Assembly (NCBI GenBank): GCA_037501455.1
Contig: CM074864.1
Coordinates: 25,104,001-25,168,000 of the forward strand
Length of the DNA: 64,000 nucleotides
Reading direction: 5' to 3'
Source of the DNA: Lantana camara
Lineage: Eukaryota; Streptophyta; Magnoliopsida; Lamiales; Verbenaceae
In this document: piece after piece, positions 48,201 to 58,146 of the stretch
Position numbering within the stretch: the first letter of the stretch is position 1
How the letters are laid out: each line of letters begins with the position of its first letter
The notes under the pieces: generated by a model
What the model was told of the DNA's origin: nothing
The model's database searches: none
What the model saw: the letters and a program-made list of their open reading frames with translations, nothing else
Translations under genes and position numbers: made by a program

Positions 48201-48971
48201 ACTTCTTTTGGACTTTCTTGCCCTTACCTTTATAAGGCCCAAAAGAGAAAGATGGAGCATTCACCATCAGAACCTTATTATCCTTCTTGATCATGCTTTC
48301 AGCAGTCACAAGCTGACTAATCAGCTTTGCTACAGTAGCACCAGCATTATTCATATTGAAGTTAAGGACAAATGGGTTGAATGATGGTGGGAGCGAGGCT
48401 AGCAACAAGTCCACTTAAAGCTCATCTTTCAGTGGCATGTCCATGGAAGCAAGTTTCTCAGTAAGGGCGAGAAACTTGAGTCCATATTCATTGACACTTG
48501 AACCTTCCCTCATTCTCAAGTGGAACAATTCCTTTGAAGTGTTATACCTTGTAACACGTTCATGAGGGCGGTAAAGTTGCTCTAAGTGGTCGTAAATCTC
48601 CCAAGCAAATTCTATGGCCTCATGTTGCCTTTGCAATTCCAGAGACATGTTAGGCAACATAAGGCAACGGGCTTGGAGATTATCATCCTTCCACTTCTGG
48701 ATCGCGTCCCGCTCGGCCCGAGTGGGAGTGTCCCCTTCGGGACGTTGTAAATCTCCAATGCAAATTCCATGGCCTCATGTTGCCTTTGCAAGTCCGGAGA
48801 CATGTTAGCCAACTTAAGGCAACGGGCTTGGAGATTATCATCCTTCCACTTCTGGATCGCGGCCCGCTCGTCCCGAGTGGGAGCGTCCCCTTCAAAGAGA
48901 ACCTAAGTTCTCTTTTAAGAATCTAAAATGATTTTCAGATTCATCAGCCAACCTGAATAGTTGGGACCAGT
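48200..48971 (-). pseudogene. C1 gag, main part, with internal tandem duplication
   Basis: Minus strand continues from 59091: TGPNYSGWLMNLKIILDS, a TAA, then DAPTRDERAAIQKWKDDNLQ, SPDLQRQHEAMEFALEIY, a second near-identical copy of this text, then YRPHERVTRYNTSKELFHLR, YGLKFLALTEKLASMDMPLK, a stop, LLLASLPPSFNPFVLNFNMN and KKDNKVLMVNAPSF. This is a copia-type Gag (UBN2/gag_pre family). The repeated block (48592-48746 and 48747-48901, about 155 bp, not a multiple of three) shifts the frame. Multiple stops show decay. Confidence 0.88.
48592..48893 (-). repeat. Tandem duplication of about 155 bp in C1 gag
   Basis: Two adjacent copies share 'gtaaatctcc', 'atggcctcatgttgcctttg', 'gcaacgggcttggagattat' and 'catccttccacttctggatc' (read as separate phrases) with a few differences. 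Offset is 155-156 bp. Confidence 0.85.
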
Positions 48972-49751
48972 CAACTTGTAGCACCCTTAACGCAGAGGCA
49001 CCACATCCCCCGCACTATAGTTCAATCCACATATAGAATGGGCACCCATACATGAATCAAGCCTATAGCGAATGGGAGACAATAAAAAAACACGACACTA
49101 GCTAGCCGGGCTAACCCTCATTCAATACAACAATGTATAAAGAAAATAGGAAACATACTCATATACATACATTCCAATCATAACCTTGTTCATTGTTTCC
49201 AAAACATGCAATTCAAGTTCTTATCATCAAACCATAATATACAAACTTTCACATGTTTCTTAACAACACAAGTACCAAAATGAGAATGAGGTGCTAGACT
49301 CGACCAAAAGACTCGAACCCGCCTAGCACTTCCCTGTAAAACCTAAAAATGTGAGGTGTCAGTCTACCACAGACTGAGTGAGGGGTTTAAATAAATATAA
49401 GCGCATGTATCATGCAAGCTATAATCTCAGGTAAGATTTTATAAGAAACACAATATAAGTTCAAGGATAAAGAGGAATTCTCACCCGAGATTACAACTAA
49501 ATCATTTTAGCAATTCAATTAATTATCAATTCAATATGTGGCCCGACGAGTGAGGGCATTCTCCAACCTTACTCCCAATAGTGTACAATCATGACATTCC
49601 ATTTATCAAGTGAGCATGCAAGTTAATTAAGTGTAATCACGTAGCAATTTCATGAACCCTTCTTCCTCCGGGTGAAGGTGGGCTTGGAAGACCCAACCTT
49701 CCAATCATGTTGTACGTCGGGAACATGACTCCCACGCACGGGATTTCTTCT

Positions 49752-49772
49752 TCCACCAAACCTCCTGGTGGA
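49752..49772 (-). other. Conserved LTR stem-loop SL1 (G2 3' LTR)
   Basis: Arms TCCACCA and TGGTGGA pair perfectly; minus-strand loop GGAGGTT. An SL2 hairpin GGGA/TCCC (loop GTCATGT on the minus strand) is at 49719-49733. Confidence 0.75.
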
Positions 49773-50554
49773 TTCAGAGGTGATCCCAAATCGGTGAGGA
49801 TAGTGCAAGAGTTACCCGTCAGCCCTTGCTTTCCCGATTGGCTCAATACGCTACCCTCGGGCCCCATGTGAACATGCTTTACTCGCCCAATCAATCAATC
49901 CATTCAATCATTTCATGAAATCATTTAAAATCTATAAATTTTGAAAGCTATAGATATATAGATACTTTTGGTTAAAAATGTCACATAGGGTTATACGGGT
50001 TCTATATATATCTAGAAATAAATCTCACCTTTACCGAACAACCAAAAAGCAAGAAGAAACCCTAAGGAGCATGCTCCTCATCTCCCGGACCATGATCTGT
50101 GTAACAAGGGACAAGCGTACATAAGACTGAACTTGTATTAACCATTTAAGACACACGGCAATGTCATGCAATGTTAATCATGTGTTTACAATCAATAAAT
50201 ATTATGAATGTGCCTAAATTCCTAAATAAAGTATCAAAATGGGTCAAATAGGAGCATTATTATCACTTAAGTAAGCATAAAAGTCATGTAGGTCACATAC
50301 GGGAGCCAAAGAAGTGAAAAGAATGAAATATGAAAAGTTTTGGTGAAGTTTAGGAAAATTGACAAATTTTGGGAAATGCACACCTTGTAGAAAACCCGAA
50401 ATAACTTGAGTTCTAGAAGTTAGAATTGAATTTTGTTTATTGGATATGAAACTAGACACATAGACCATTCCAACGGTATATGACACGTTTTCTGATTCAA
50501 AGCAAGGTGAAAATGGCGTTGGTGCGAAGTTGGACAAAATGCAGATTCTGGTGG

Positions 50555-50712
50555 GGTCGCGGGCGCGACCAAAATCCTTCACAAAATGGTCGCGGCCGTG
50601 ACCAAGTGTTTTTGCGAATTTTTCATGTAATTTTTCCAAAAGTCGAAAGTTGGCCAAAATGGGGTAGTGTCCGCGACCATTTTTACACATAAACAGGTCG
50701 CGGGAGTGACCA
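50555..50712 (-). repeat. Inverted-repeat array, GGTCGCG/CGCGACC type (G2 3' LTR)
   Basis: 50555-50570 perfect: GGTCGCG/CGCGACC around GG. 50587-50604: TGGTCGCGG/CCGTGACCA (one mismatch). 50663-50678 decayed. 50696-50712: GGTCGCGGGAGTGACC (decayed). Confidence 0.8.
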
Positions 50713-51656
50713 TATACGCAGCAGCAGAAAACAGGGGAAAAACAAGGCATTTTCATGCCGAAAATCACCAAAACATCAACAAATGCATGATCACTTCATA
50801 ACAAATATCGAAACACATCAAATATACATTATACTACACTTATTCACTCAAACAACCAAGAAATACAAATCAAGGCATCAAGATTTCATGATTAAAACCC
50901 CATATTTATACATATGCTTCCAATCTTCATGAACTTCAATATATCCATGCAACTTCCAATTCTCATGATCCTAACATGCTTCTAACTCCAAATATTGCAA
51001 GAATTCATTACATAATTCATGAACCATACTTCCATGTCAAACAAGAAATTCATCCAAGTTCATGCCATACTTTAAATTCAAGCTAGAAATAAGATGAAGT
51101 GGAGAAATGATAATGAGGATGCTCCTAGCTTCAATGATCCTTCAAGAATTTAGCTTGAAAATGAGATAAAATTTCCTCCTTCTCCTTGGTGTTTTAATCG
51201 GTATATGGTGTGTGTGTGTGTGAAGAAATTGGATGAAATATAATGATCAAGTGTATGAGAGGAATGTATACATACAATGTAATATAATGCTAATTAATCT
51301 AAAGTCTTCCAAGAATTAGATGAATCACCACATTTTGCAAACAAGTCCCTCTCTCATTTGAATTAATTCAATTAAGTTCTATCCCTACACAAAAAGGCCA
51401 CTTAGCTCCAAGTCATGAAATATAATTAAATCCAAGAATTTACACAACAGATCGATCAAGGACATTTAATTCAATTAAATCACTTAGTTCATATAATTCA
51501 TATAAATGACGATTCATGTAAATGCATAGAAATGTCATGCAGATAATATAAAGAAAGGGCAATTAATTGAATGAAATACTTAAATTTAAACCTCCCAACT
51601 CCCGAAGACCTGCTCGTGGCTTGCTTACCTGAACTTCCGGAATTTGGGGCGTTACA

Positions 51657-51671
51657 ACTCTCTCCCCCTTA
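51657..51671 (-). other. G2 polypurine tract
   Basis: Minus strand CTAAGGGGGAGAGAGT next to the LTR start, just after the pol stop. Confidence 0.85.
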
Positions 51672-51691
51672 GAAGAATCTGGTCCCCAGAT

Positions 51692-52855
51692 TCACTGATC
51701 GGAAATAAACAATTCTGGATGGAACCTTTTCATCTTCTCCTCCGGTTCCCAAGTCATTTCTTCAGATTTATCACTTCTCCATAATACCTTGACCATAGGA
51801 ATCTGCCGATTCCTCAATTCTTGATACTTCCTGTCTAAAACTTTAATCGGTTGCTGAACAAAAGATAGATTCGGTTCCAACTAAACCTCTTCAATGGGGA
51901 GAATTTCTGTTTCATCCGGGTAATATTTTCTGAGCTGAGATACGTGGAAGACATTATGAATCCCGGTAAGATTAGGAGGTAGGTCCAATCTGTAAGCCAC
52001 TTCCCTAATTCTCTCAAGAATCTCAAACGGACCCAAATAGCGAGGGTTAAGCTTTCCTCCTTTTCCAATACGAGAAAACCCCTTTCTTAGAGATACTTTT
52101 TAGAAAACCCGATCTCCAACTTCAAACTTAAGATCTCTCCGGTGAATATCGGTGTAATTTTTCTGTCTATCTTGTGCAGCTTTCATCCGTTGTTGTATTT
52201 GATGGACTTTCTCAATCATAGCCCTCACGGCTTTAGATGGTTTTTCAAGTTTCTCACCTTTCTTTACCCCTTCTTGTTTCGTCCATCTCCACTCCTCTAG
52301 ATCAAAGAATAACGGGGATCGACATTTTCGCCCATAAAGTAACTCATAAGGAGCCATGCCGATAGAGGATTGATAGCTATTGTTATAAGCAAATTTAATC
52401 AAGGGGAGTTGGTCACACCATGAATTTTAAAAATCTAAGGCACATGACCGTAGTAAATCTTCCAAGTATCATATTACCCTCTCAGATTGGCCATCGGTTT
52501 GAGGATGAAAAGACGTGCTAAACAGAAGCTTCGTTCCCAATATATCTTGTAATTCTCGCCACAACATAGAAGTAAAGCGGGGATCTCTATCCGAAACAAT
52601 ACTCACCGGAATTCCATGAAGACGAAAAATCTCCCTATTATAAATCTCGGCCAACTTCTTAATCTTGAAAGACATTCGAACCGGTAAGAAATGAGCAGAC
52701 TTAGTTAATCGGTCCACAATTACCCAAATACCGTCAAATCCTCCTCTCACTTTAGGCAACCCGGATATAAAATCCATTGTCACCTGTTCCCACTTCCATT
52801 CGGGAATAGGCAATGGCTGTAAAAGACCTCCGGGCTTTTGATGCTCGGCTTTAAC
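51692..52855 (-). pseudogene. G2 pol: integrase core to chromodomain-like tail
   Basis: Reads [20 protein letters not shown] (first catalytic Asp), [20 protein letters not shown] (second) and [13 protein letters not shown] (Glu), then a stop where Lys is usual, IKFAYNNSYQSSIGMAPYEL, GRKCRSPLFFDLEEW, HRRDLKFEVGDRVF and a stop, then GFSRIGKGGKLNPRYLGPFE, LTGIHNVFHVSQLRKYYPDE, a stop, and IKVLDRKYQELRNRQIPMVK followed by WRSDKSEEMTWEPEEKMKRF and a final stop at 51694-51692. All three DDE residues remain, but at least four in-frame stops kill it. Confidence 0.87.
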
Positions 52856-53961
52856 TTATTGACACGTTAAACAACATTTCACGAACTCGGCTATATCCTT
52901 CTTTAATCCACGCCACCAATAAAATTGTTTTAAGTCTCTATACATTTTGTTTCCTCCCGGATGTACCGAATAGGCCGACTTATGAGCTTCCTCCAACAAT
53001 ACCCTTTTCAATTCCTCGGGTACCACAACTCGGTTCTTGAAGCAAAGAAAACCAGCTTCATCAAACCCAAATGGACTTTCCGGATCCTCTCTTGCTTTAA
53101 CAACTAGCTTCTGAACTTCTGGATCCTTACCTTGAGCCTCAAACGATCTAGATTTCAATTCCGGTTGAATGGTGATATTGAATACTCGGGCTTTTACCAC
53201 AATAGGCTCGATCTTACCACTTTCTCCCAACTCCAAATTCGAAGCACCAATTTTTCGGCTTAATGCATCGACTACTACATTAGCTTTCCCGGGGTGATAC
53301 TTGATCACACAATCATAATCCTCTAGTCGTTCCATCCATCTCCGTTGCCTCAAATTAAGATCTTTCTGTGTAAATAAATATTGGAGACTCTTATGATCCG
53401 TAAAAATTTCAAATGTCACTCCATACAAATAATGCCTCCATTTCCCAAGCGCAAATATTATCGCGGCAAGCTCTAAATCATGTGTCGGATAGTTCTTCTC
53501 ATAATCCTTCAACTTTCGGGAAGCATAAGCAACAACTTTACCCTTCTGAGTCAAAACACATCCCAAACCTTCTCTAGAGGCATCCGAGTAAACTGCATAT
53601 CCTTCTAAACCATCCGGAAGAGTTAGAACCGGGGCTGAAACCAATTTCTCTTTCAAAATATTAAAACTCTTTTCACAGTTTTCATTCCACTCGTATTTGA
53701 CATCTTTCTTTGTTAAACGAGTCAAAGGGGCCGCAATCTTAGAGAAATCTTGTACGAACCTCCTATAGTAACCCGCCAATCCTAAGAAACTTTTAATCTC
53801 AGAGGTATTCTTCGGCCGTTCCCACTTCAAAACTGCCTCTATCTTAGAAGGATCCACTTCTAATCCGTTCCCTGAAATAATATGGCCCAAGAAAGAAACT
53901 CGGTCGATCCAAAACTCGCACTTACTAAATTTTGCAAACAATTGGTGTTCCTTCAAAGTTT
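52856..53961 (-). pseudogene. G2 pol: RT thumb, RNase H, integrase zinc domain
   Basis: A 366-codon open stretch reading [91 protein letters not shown] and [16 protein letters not shown], so RNase H keeps D, E, D and D. Integrase HHCC is present as [16 protein letters not shown] and CCLTCQ, ending in a TAA (52858-52856). A one-base deletion near 53963 separates it from the upstream RT frame. Confidence 0.9.
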
Positions 53962-55344
53962 TTAATACAATTCAAGGTGTCTTGCATGTTCCTCAACCGA
54001 CTTGGAGAAAACCAGAATATCATCAGTAAAGATCACAACAAACTTGTCAAGAAAAGGCCAAAAGATCCTATGCATTATATCCATGAAAGCGGCGGGAGCA
54101 TTTGTCAAACCAAAAGGCATAACCACAAATTCATAATGCCCATATCTTGTATTGAAGCCCGTCTTCAGAATGTCCTTGGCTCGGATCCGTAATTGATAAT
54201 ACCCTTGCCTTAAATCAAGCTTCGAATAAACTTTGGATCCTTGGAGTATATCAAATAACTCTTCGATGTGGAGAAGAGGGTATTTATTCTTAATTGTCAT
54301 CCGATTCAACTCCTGGTAATCAATACACATCCTCAACGTACCATCTTTCTTCTTTACAAATAAAACCGGAGCACCCCACGGCGACGAACTTGGCCTAATA
54401 TACCCGACTTCCAAAAGGCCCTCAAGTTGCACCTTTAATTCCTTCAACTCTGCCGGAGCCATCCGATATGGAGTTTTAGAATACGGCTCGGCATTTGGAT
54501 ACAAATCAATCACAAATTCTATTTCTCTTTCTGGTGGCAATGAATCTAAATTTTTCGGAAACACTTCAGGAAACCCCTTAACAACCTCCGTCTCTTCTAA
54601 CTTCATCTGATCCTTAGGTTGATTAAGAATGTAAGCTACGAATCCCGTAGCCCCGTCACAAACCAATTTCCGAGCTTTCGAGAAAGATAATAAAGGCACG
54701 GTTTTAGAACTTCGACCCGTTATAATTTCTGAACCCAACTGAACTCTCTTAGCCCGACAATCAACAGTAACACAGTGCTTGTAAAGCCAATCCATACCCA
54801 AGATAGATCCATACCGAGACATAGATAATTCAATAAAATCCGTGGAAAACACCCGACCCTCAATACTCACCGGCACCTCTCTAAAAACCCGGTTAGTTTC
54901 TACACTACCACCAAAAGGAGTACTCACAACATAATAAGCAGAGGAAAAAGTAACACATAGAGGCAATTTCATAGAAATATCACAAGAGATAAAAGAGTGG
55001 GTAGCCCCCGGATCAAACAAAGTATGTATGTTCGTGCCATGAATGTAAATAGTACCTTCAACAATGGTAGCGGGCTCCACATCTACATCCACTTTCTCGC
55101 CCTCCAAGGCATACGCATGGGCCCTAATAAGCGGCCTCTGACCCCCAGGCAGTGGATCCATTCTATCTGGATACGTATCCACTTTATGATCGGCATTCCC
55201 ACAAATCAAACATAAATTCAAACGGTGGCGACAACCCTCATAGGTATGGGTAGGTAACCCACAATAAGAACATCCCGGCTTTCCCATAGGTGGTGGTGCA
55301 GCAGGCGTAGCCCGAGGAGCTTTTTGGACCGGTACTTGTGGCAC
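53962..55344 (-). pseudogene. G2 Gag knuckles, protease and RT
   Basis: 460 codons. The first knuckle [14 protein letters not shown] is intact (about 25-38). The second reads [14 protein letters not shown], its last Cys changed to Tyr (about 45-58). The protease site is [10 protein letters not shown], with Pro in place of Ser or Thr after the catalytic Asp (about 111). RT has [58 protein letters not shown] and FTDDILVFS. It is interrupted after HARHLE by a one-base deletion. The frame upstream carries a TAA directly before codon 1 of this stretch. Confidence 0.9.
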
Positions 55345-56197
55345 TTAAGGCTTGAATTTCTTCATTGGACCCTTAGACTACAGTGGAGTGTTATCATAGG
55401 TGATTGGCCTTTTCCCGGAATTATAATTCGACCTCGACCCTGAACCGGAACCCTAACCCGATCTATACGTAGATCTTCAAGCATTTACCGACTCTTCCAC
55501 TTTTAAGGCCTTTTGAGTAGCTTTCTTCCAAGTACTTGTATTGACGACCTCTATTGCAGCTTGGATACCTGGCCTCAAACCCGGCATGAATTGCATAGCC
55601 TAATGAAAATCATCACCGGCGATGTTGGGTGCATATTTGGACAATCTCTCGAACTCAGCTATATATTCGGCCACCGATCTACTCCCTTGTTTGAGCTCCG
55701 TGAACTCCTTAAGTCTCCTAGTGCGAGATGAAGGAGGAATGAACTTGTTCTTGAATTCCCTAATGGAAACCTCCCATCTAACTTCTTCTTCTGTGGCATC
55801 TAAAACAATCTTGGTACTTTCCCACCAAGAATAAGCCTTTCCTTGGATTAAAGTGAGGGTACACCTAGCCTTTTCCCGAGTCTCACAAGGAATAAGTTCC
55901 CAAATTCTTTCCACCACTTTAAGCCATTGTTCGGCTTGCATGTCATTTCCTTTAAAGAATCTAGGGGGGTGTTGATTCTGGAATTCCCTCAAGATGGCTA
56001 AAATTGGAGCCGGTGGTGCTGGTGGAGGAGCTGGTGGTGCAGGAGGCACATAATCTCTTAGTCTCTTATCAATAAGTTGTACCATAGAATTCAAGAAGTC
56101 TTGGGGTTGCGCTTGAGGGGGGGGGGGGTGGAGTTCGATCACGACGATGATGCCGATGACCGGGAGAATGCTCTCTGCGAGGCCTTCCACAAGGCAT
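55345..56197 (-). pseudogene. G2 Gag N-terminal and core region
   Basis: Starts MPCGRPRREHSPGHRHHRRD at 56197, matching the G1 start. It shifts frame in a 12-G run (56117-56128), then reads PPRFFKGNDMQAEQWLKVVE, REKARCTLTLIQGKAYSWWE, VRWEVSIREFKNKFIPPSSR, RRLKEFTELKQGSRSVAEYI and ERLSKYAP, the retrotransposon Gag core missing from G1. A TAG follows DDFH, then more Gag text (MQFMPGLRPGIQAAIEVV) with four further stops before 55344. Most stops fit C-to-T changes in CAG, CAA or CGA codons. Confidence 0.88.
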
Positions 56198-56389
56198 CCT
56201 GAAATAAAACACTTTACATGCAGGGTCGATTAACAAGTATGAATAAATGTAATTAATGTCCATAGAACACATAAGTCACATAATCCAAGTAAGGTCAAAT
56301 AATTTCAGATAAAATACAAGACTCTCAAGTAATCGTATGCCGTACGACTTAGACTCACAAGACACGACATGAGAACTGTGGTTTTCCAA

Positions 56390-56405
56390 CAGGGCTTTGA
56401 TACCA
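56390..56405 (-). other. G2 primer-binding site
   Basis: Minus strand TGGTATCAAAGCCCTG, 8 bp inside the 5' LTR. One change (A for G at position 9) from the initiator Met-tRNA complement. Confidence 0.8.
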
Positions 56406-57188
56406 CCTTAGGATGTAGCACCCTTAACGCAAAGGCACCACATCCCCCGCACTATAGTTCAATCCACATATGGAATGGGCACCCATACATGAATCAAGGC
56501 TATAACGACCGGGAGACAATAAAAAAACACGACGCTAGCTAGGCGGGCTAACCATCATTCAATACAACAATGTATAAAGAAAATAGGAAACATACTCATA
56601 TACATACATTCCATTCATAACCTTGTTCATTGTTTCCAAAACATGCAATTCAAGTTCTTATCATCAAACCATAATATACAAACTTTCACATGTTTCTTAA
56701 CTACACAAGTACCAAAATGAGAATGAGGTGCTAGACTCGACCAAAAGACTCGAACCCGCCTAGCACTTCCCTGCAAAACCTGAAAATGTGAGGTGTCAGT
56801 CTACCACAGACTGAGTGAGGGGTTTAAATAAATATAAGCGTATGTATCATGCAAGCTATAATCTCAGGTAAGATTTTATAAGAAACACAATATAAGTTCA
56901 AGGATAAAGAGGAATTCTCACCCGAGATTACAACTAAATCCATTTAGCAATTCAATTAATTATCAATTCAATACATGGCGCGACGAGTGAGGGCATTCTC
57001 CAACCTTACCCCCAATAGTGTACAATCATGACATTCCATTTATCAAGTGAGCATGCAAGTTATTTAAGTACAATCCCGTAGCAATTTCATGAACCCTTCT
57101 TCCTCCGGATGAAGGTGGGCTTGCAAGACCCAACCTTCCAATCATGTTGTACGTCAGGAACATGACTCCCACGCATGGGATTTCTTCC

Positions 57189-57209
57189 TCCACCAAACCT
57201 GCTGGTGGA
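57189..57209 (-). other. Conserved LTR stem-loop SL1 (G2 5' LTR)
   Basis: Arms TCCACCA/TGGTGGA perfect; loop GCAGGTT on the minus strand. The only base that differs from the sister LTR lies in the loop. Confidence 0.7.
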
Positions 57210-57989
57210 TTCAGAGGTGATCCCAAATTGGTGAAGATAGTGCAAGAGTTACCCGTCCGCCCTTGCTTTCCCGGTTGGCTCAATACACTACCCTCGGGGC
57301 CCATGTGAACATGCTTTACTCGCCTAATCAATCAATCCGTTCAATCATTTCATGAAATCATTTAAAATCCATAAATTCTGAAACCTATAGATATATAGAT
57401 ACTTTTGGTTTAAAATGTCACATAGGGTTATACGGGTTGTATATATATCTAGAAATAAACCTCACCTTACCGAACAACCAAAAAGCAAGAAGAAACCCTA
57501 AGAAGCGTGCTCCTCGTCTCCCGGACCGTGATCTGTGTAACAAGGGACAAGTGTACATAAGACTCAACTTGTATGAACCATTTAAGACGCACGGCAATGT
57601 CATGCAATGTTAATCATGTGTTACAATCAATAAATATTATGAATGTGCCCAAATTCCCAAATAAAGTATCAAGAAGGGTCAAATAGGAGAATAATTATCA
57701 CTTAGTTAAGCATAAAAGTCATGTAGGTCACATACGGGAGCCAAAGAAGTGAAAAGAATGCAATACGAAAGGTTTTGGTGAAGTTTAGGAAAACTGACAA
57801 TTTTTGGGAAATGCACACCTTGTAGAAAATCCGAAATAACTTGAGTTCTAGAAGTTAGAATTGAATTTTGTTTGTTGGATATAAAACTAGACACATAGAC
57901 CTTTCCAATGGTATATGGTACGTTTTCTAATTCATAGCTAGGTGAAAATGACGTTGGTCCTAAGTTGGACAAAATGCAGATTCTGGTGG

Positions 57990-58146
57990 GGTCGCGGGTG
58001 CGACCAAAATCCTTCATAAAATGGTCGCGGCCGTGACCAAGTGTTTTTCCGGATTTTTCATGTAATTTTTTCAAAATTCGAAAGTTGGCCAAAATGGGGT
58101 AGCGGCTGTGACCATTTTTACACATAAACAGGTCGCGGGCGCGACC
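57990..58146 (-). repeat. Inverted-repeat array, GGTCGCG type (G2 5' LTR)
   Basis: 57990-58005: GGTCGC/GCGACC around GGGT. About 58021-58040: TGGTCGCGG/CCGTGACCA. Near 58098 decayed. 58131-58146: perfect GGTCGCG/CGCGACC around GG. Confidence 0.8.

Larger units (their letters stand above)
48977..51656 (-). mobile_element. G2 3' LTR
   Basis: 2680 bp, TGTAGCACCCTTAACGC to TTTGGGGCGTTACA. Landmarks: CAGTCT/AGACTG hairpin 49360-49376, SL2 49719-49733, SL1 49752-49772, conserved block 50395-50520, inverted-repeat array 50555-50712. A sense-strand ORF of 175 codons (50244-50771) covers the array and block and is discussed as a finding. Confidence 0.93.
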
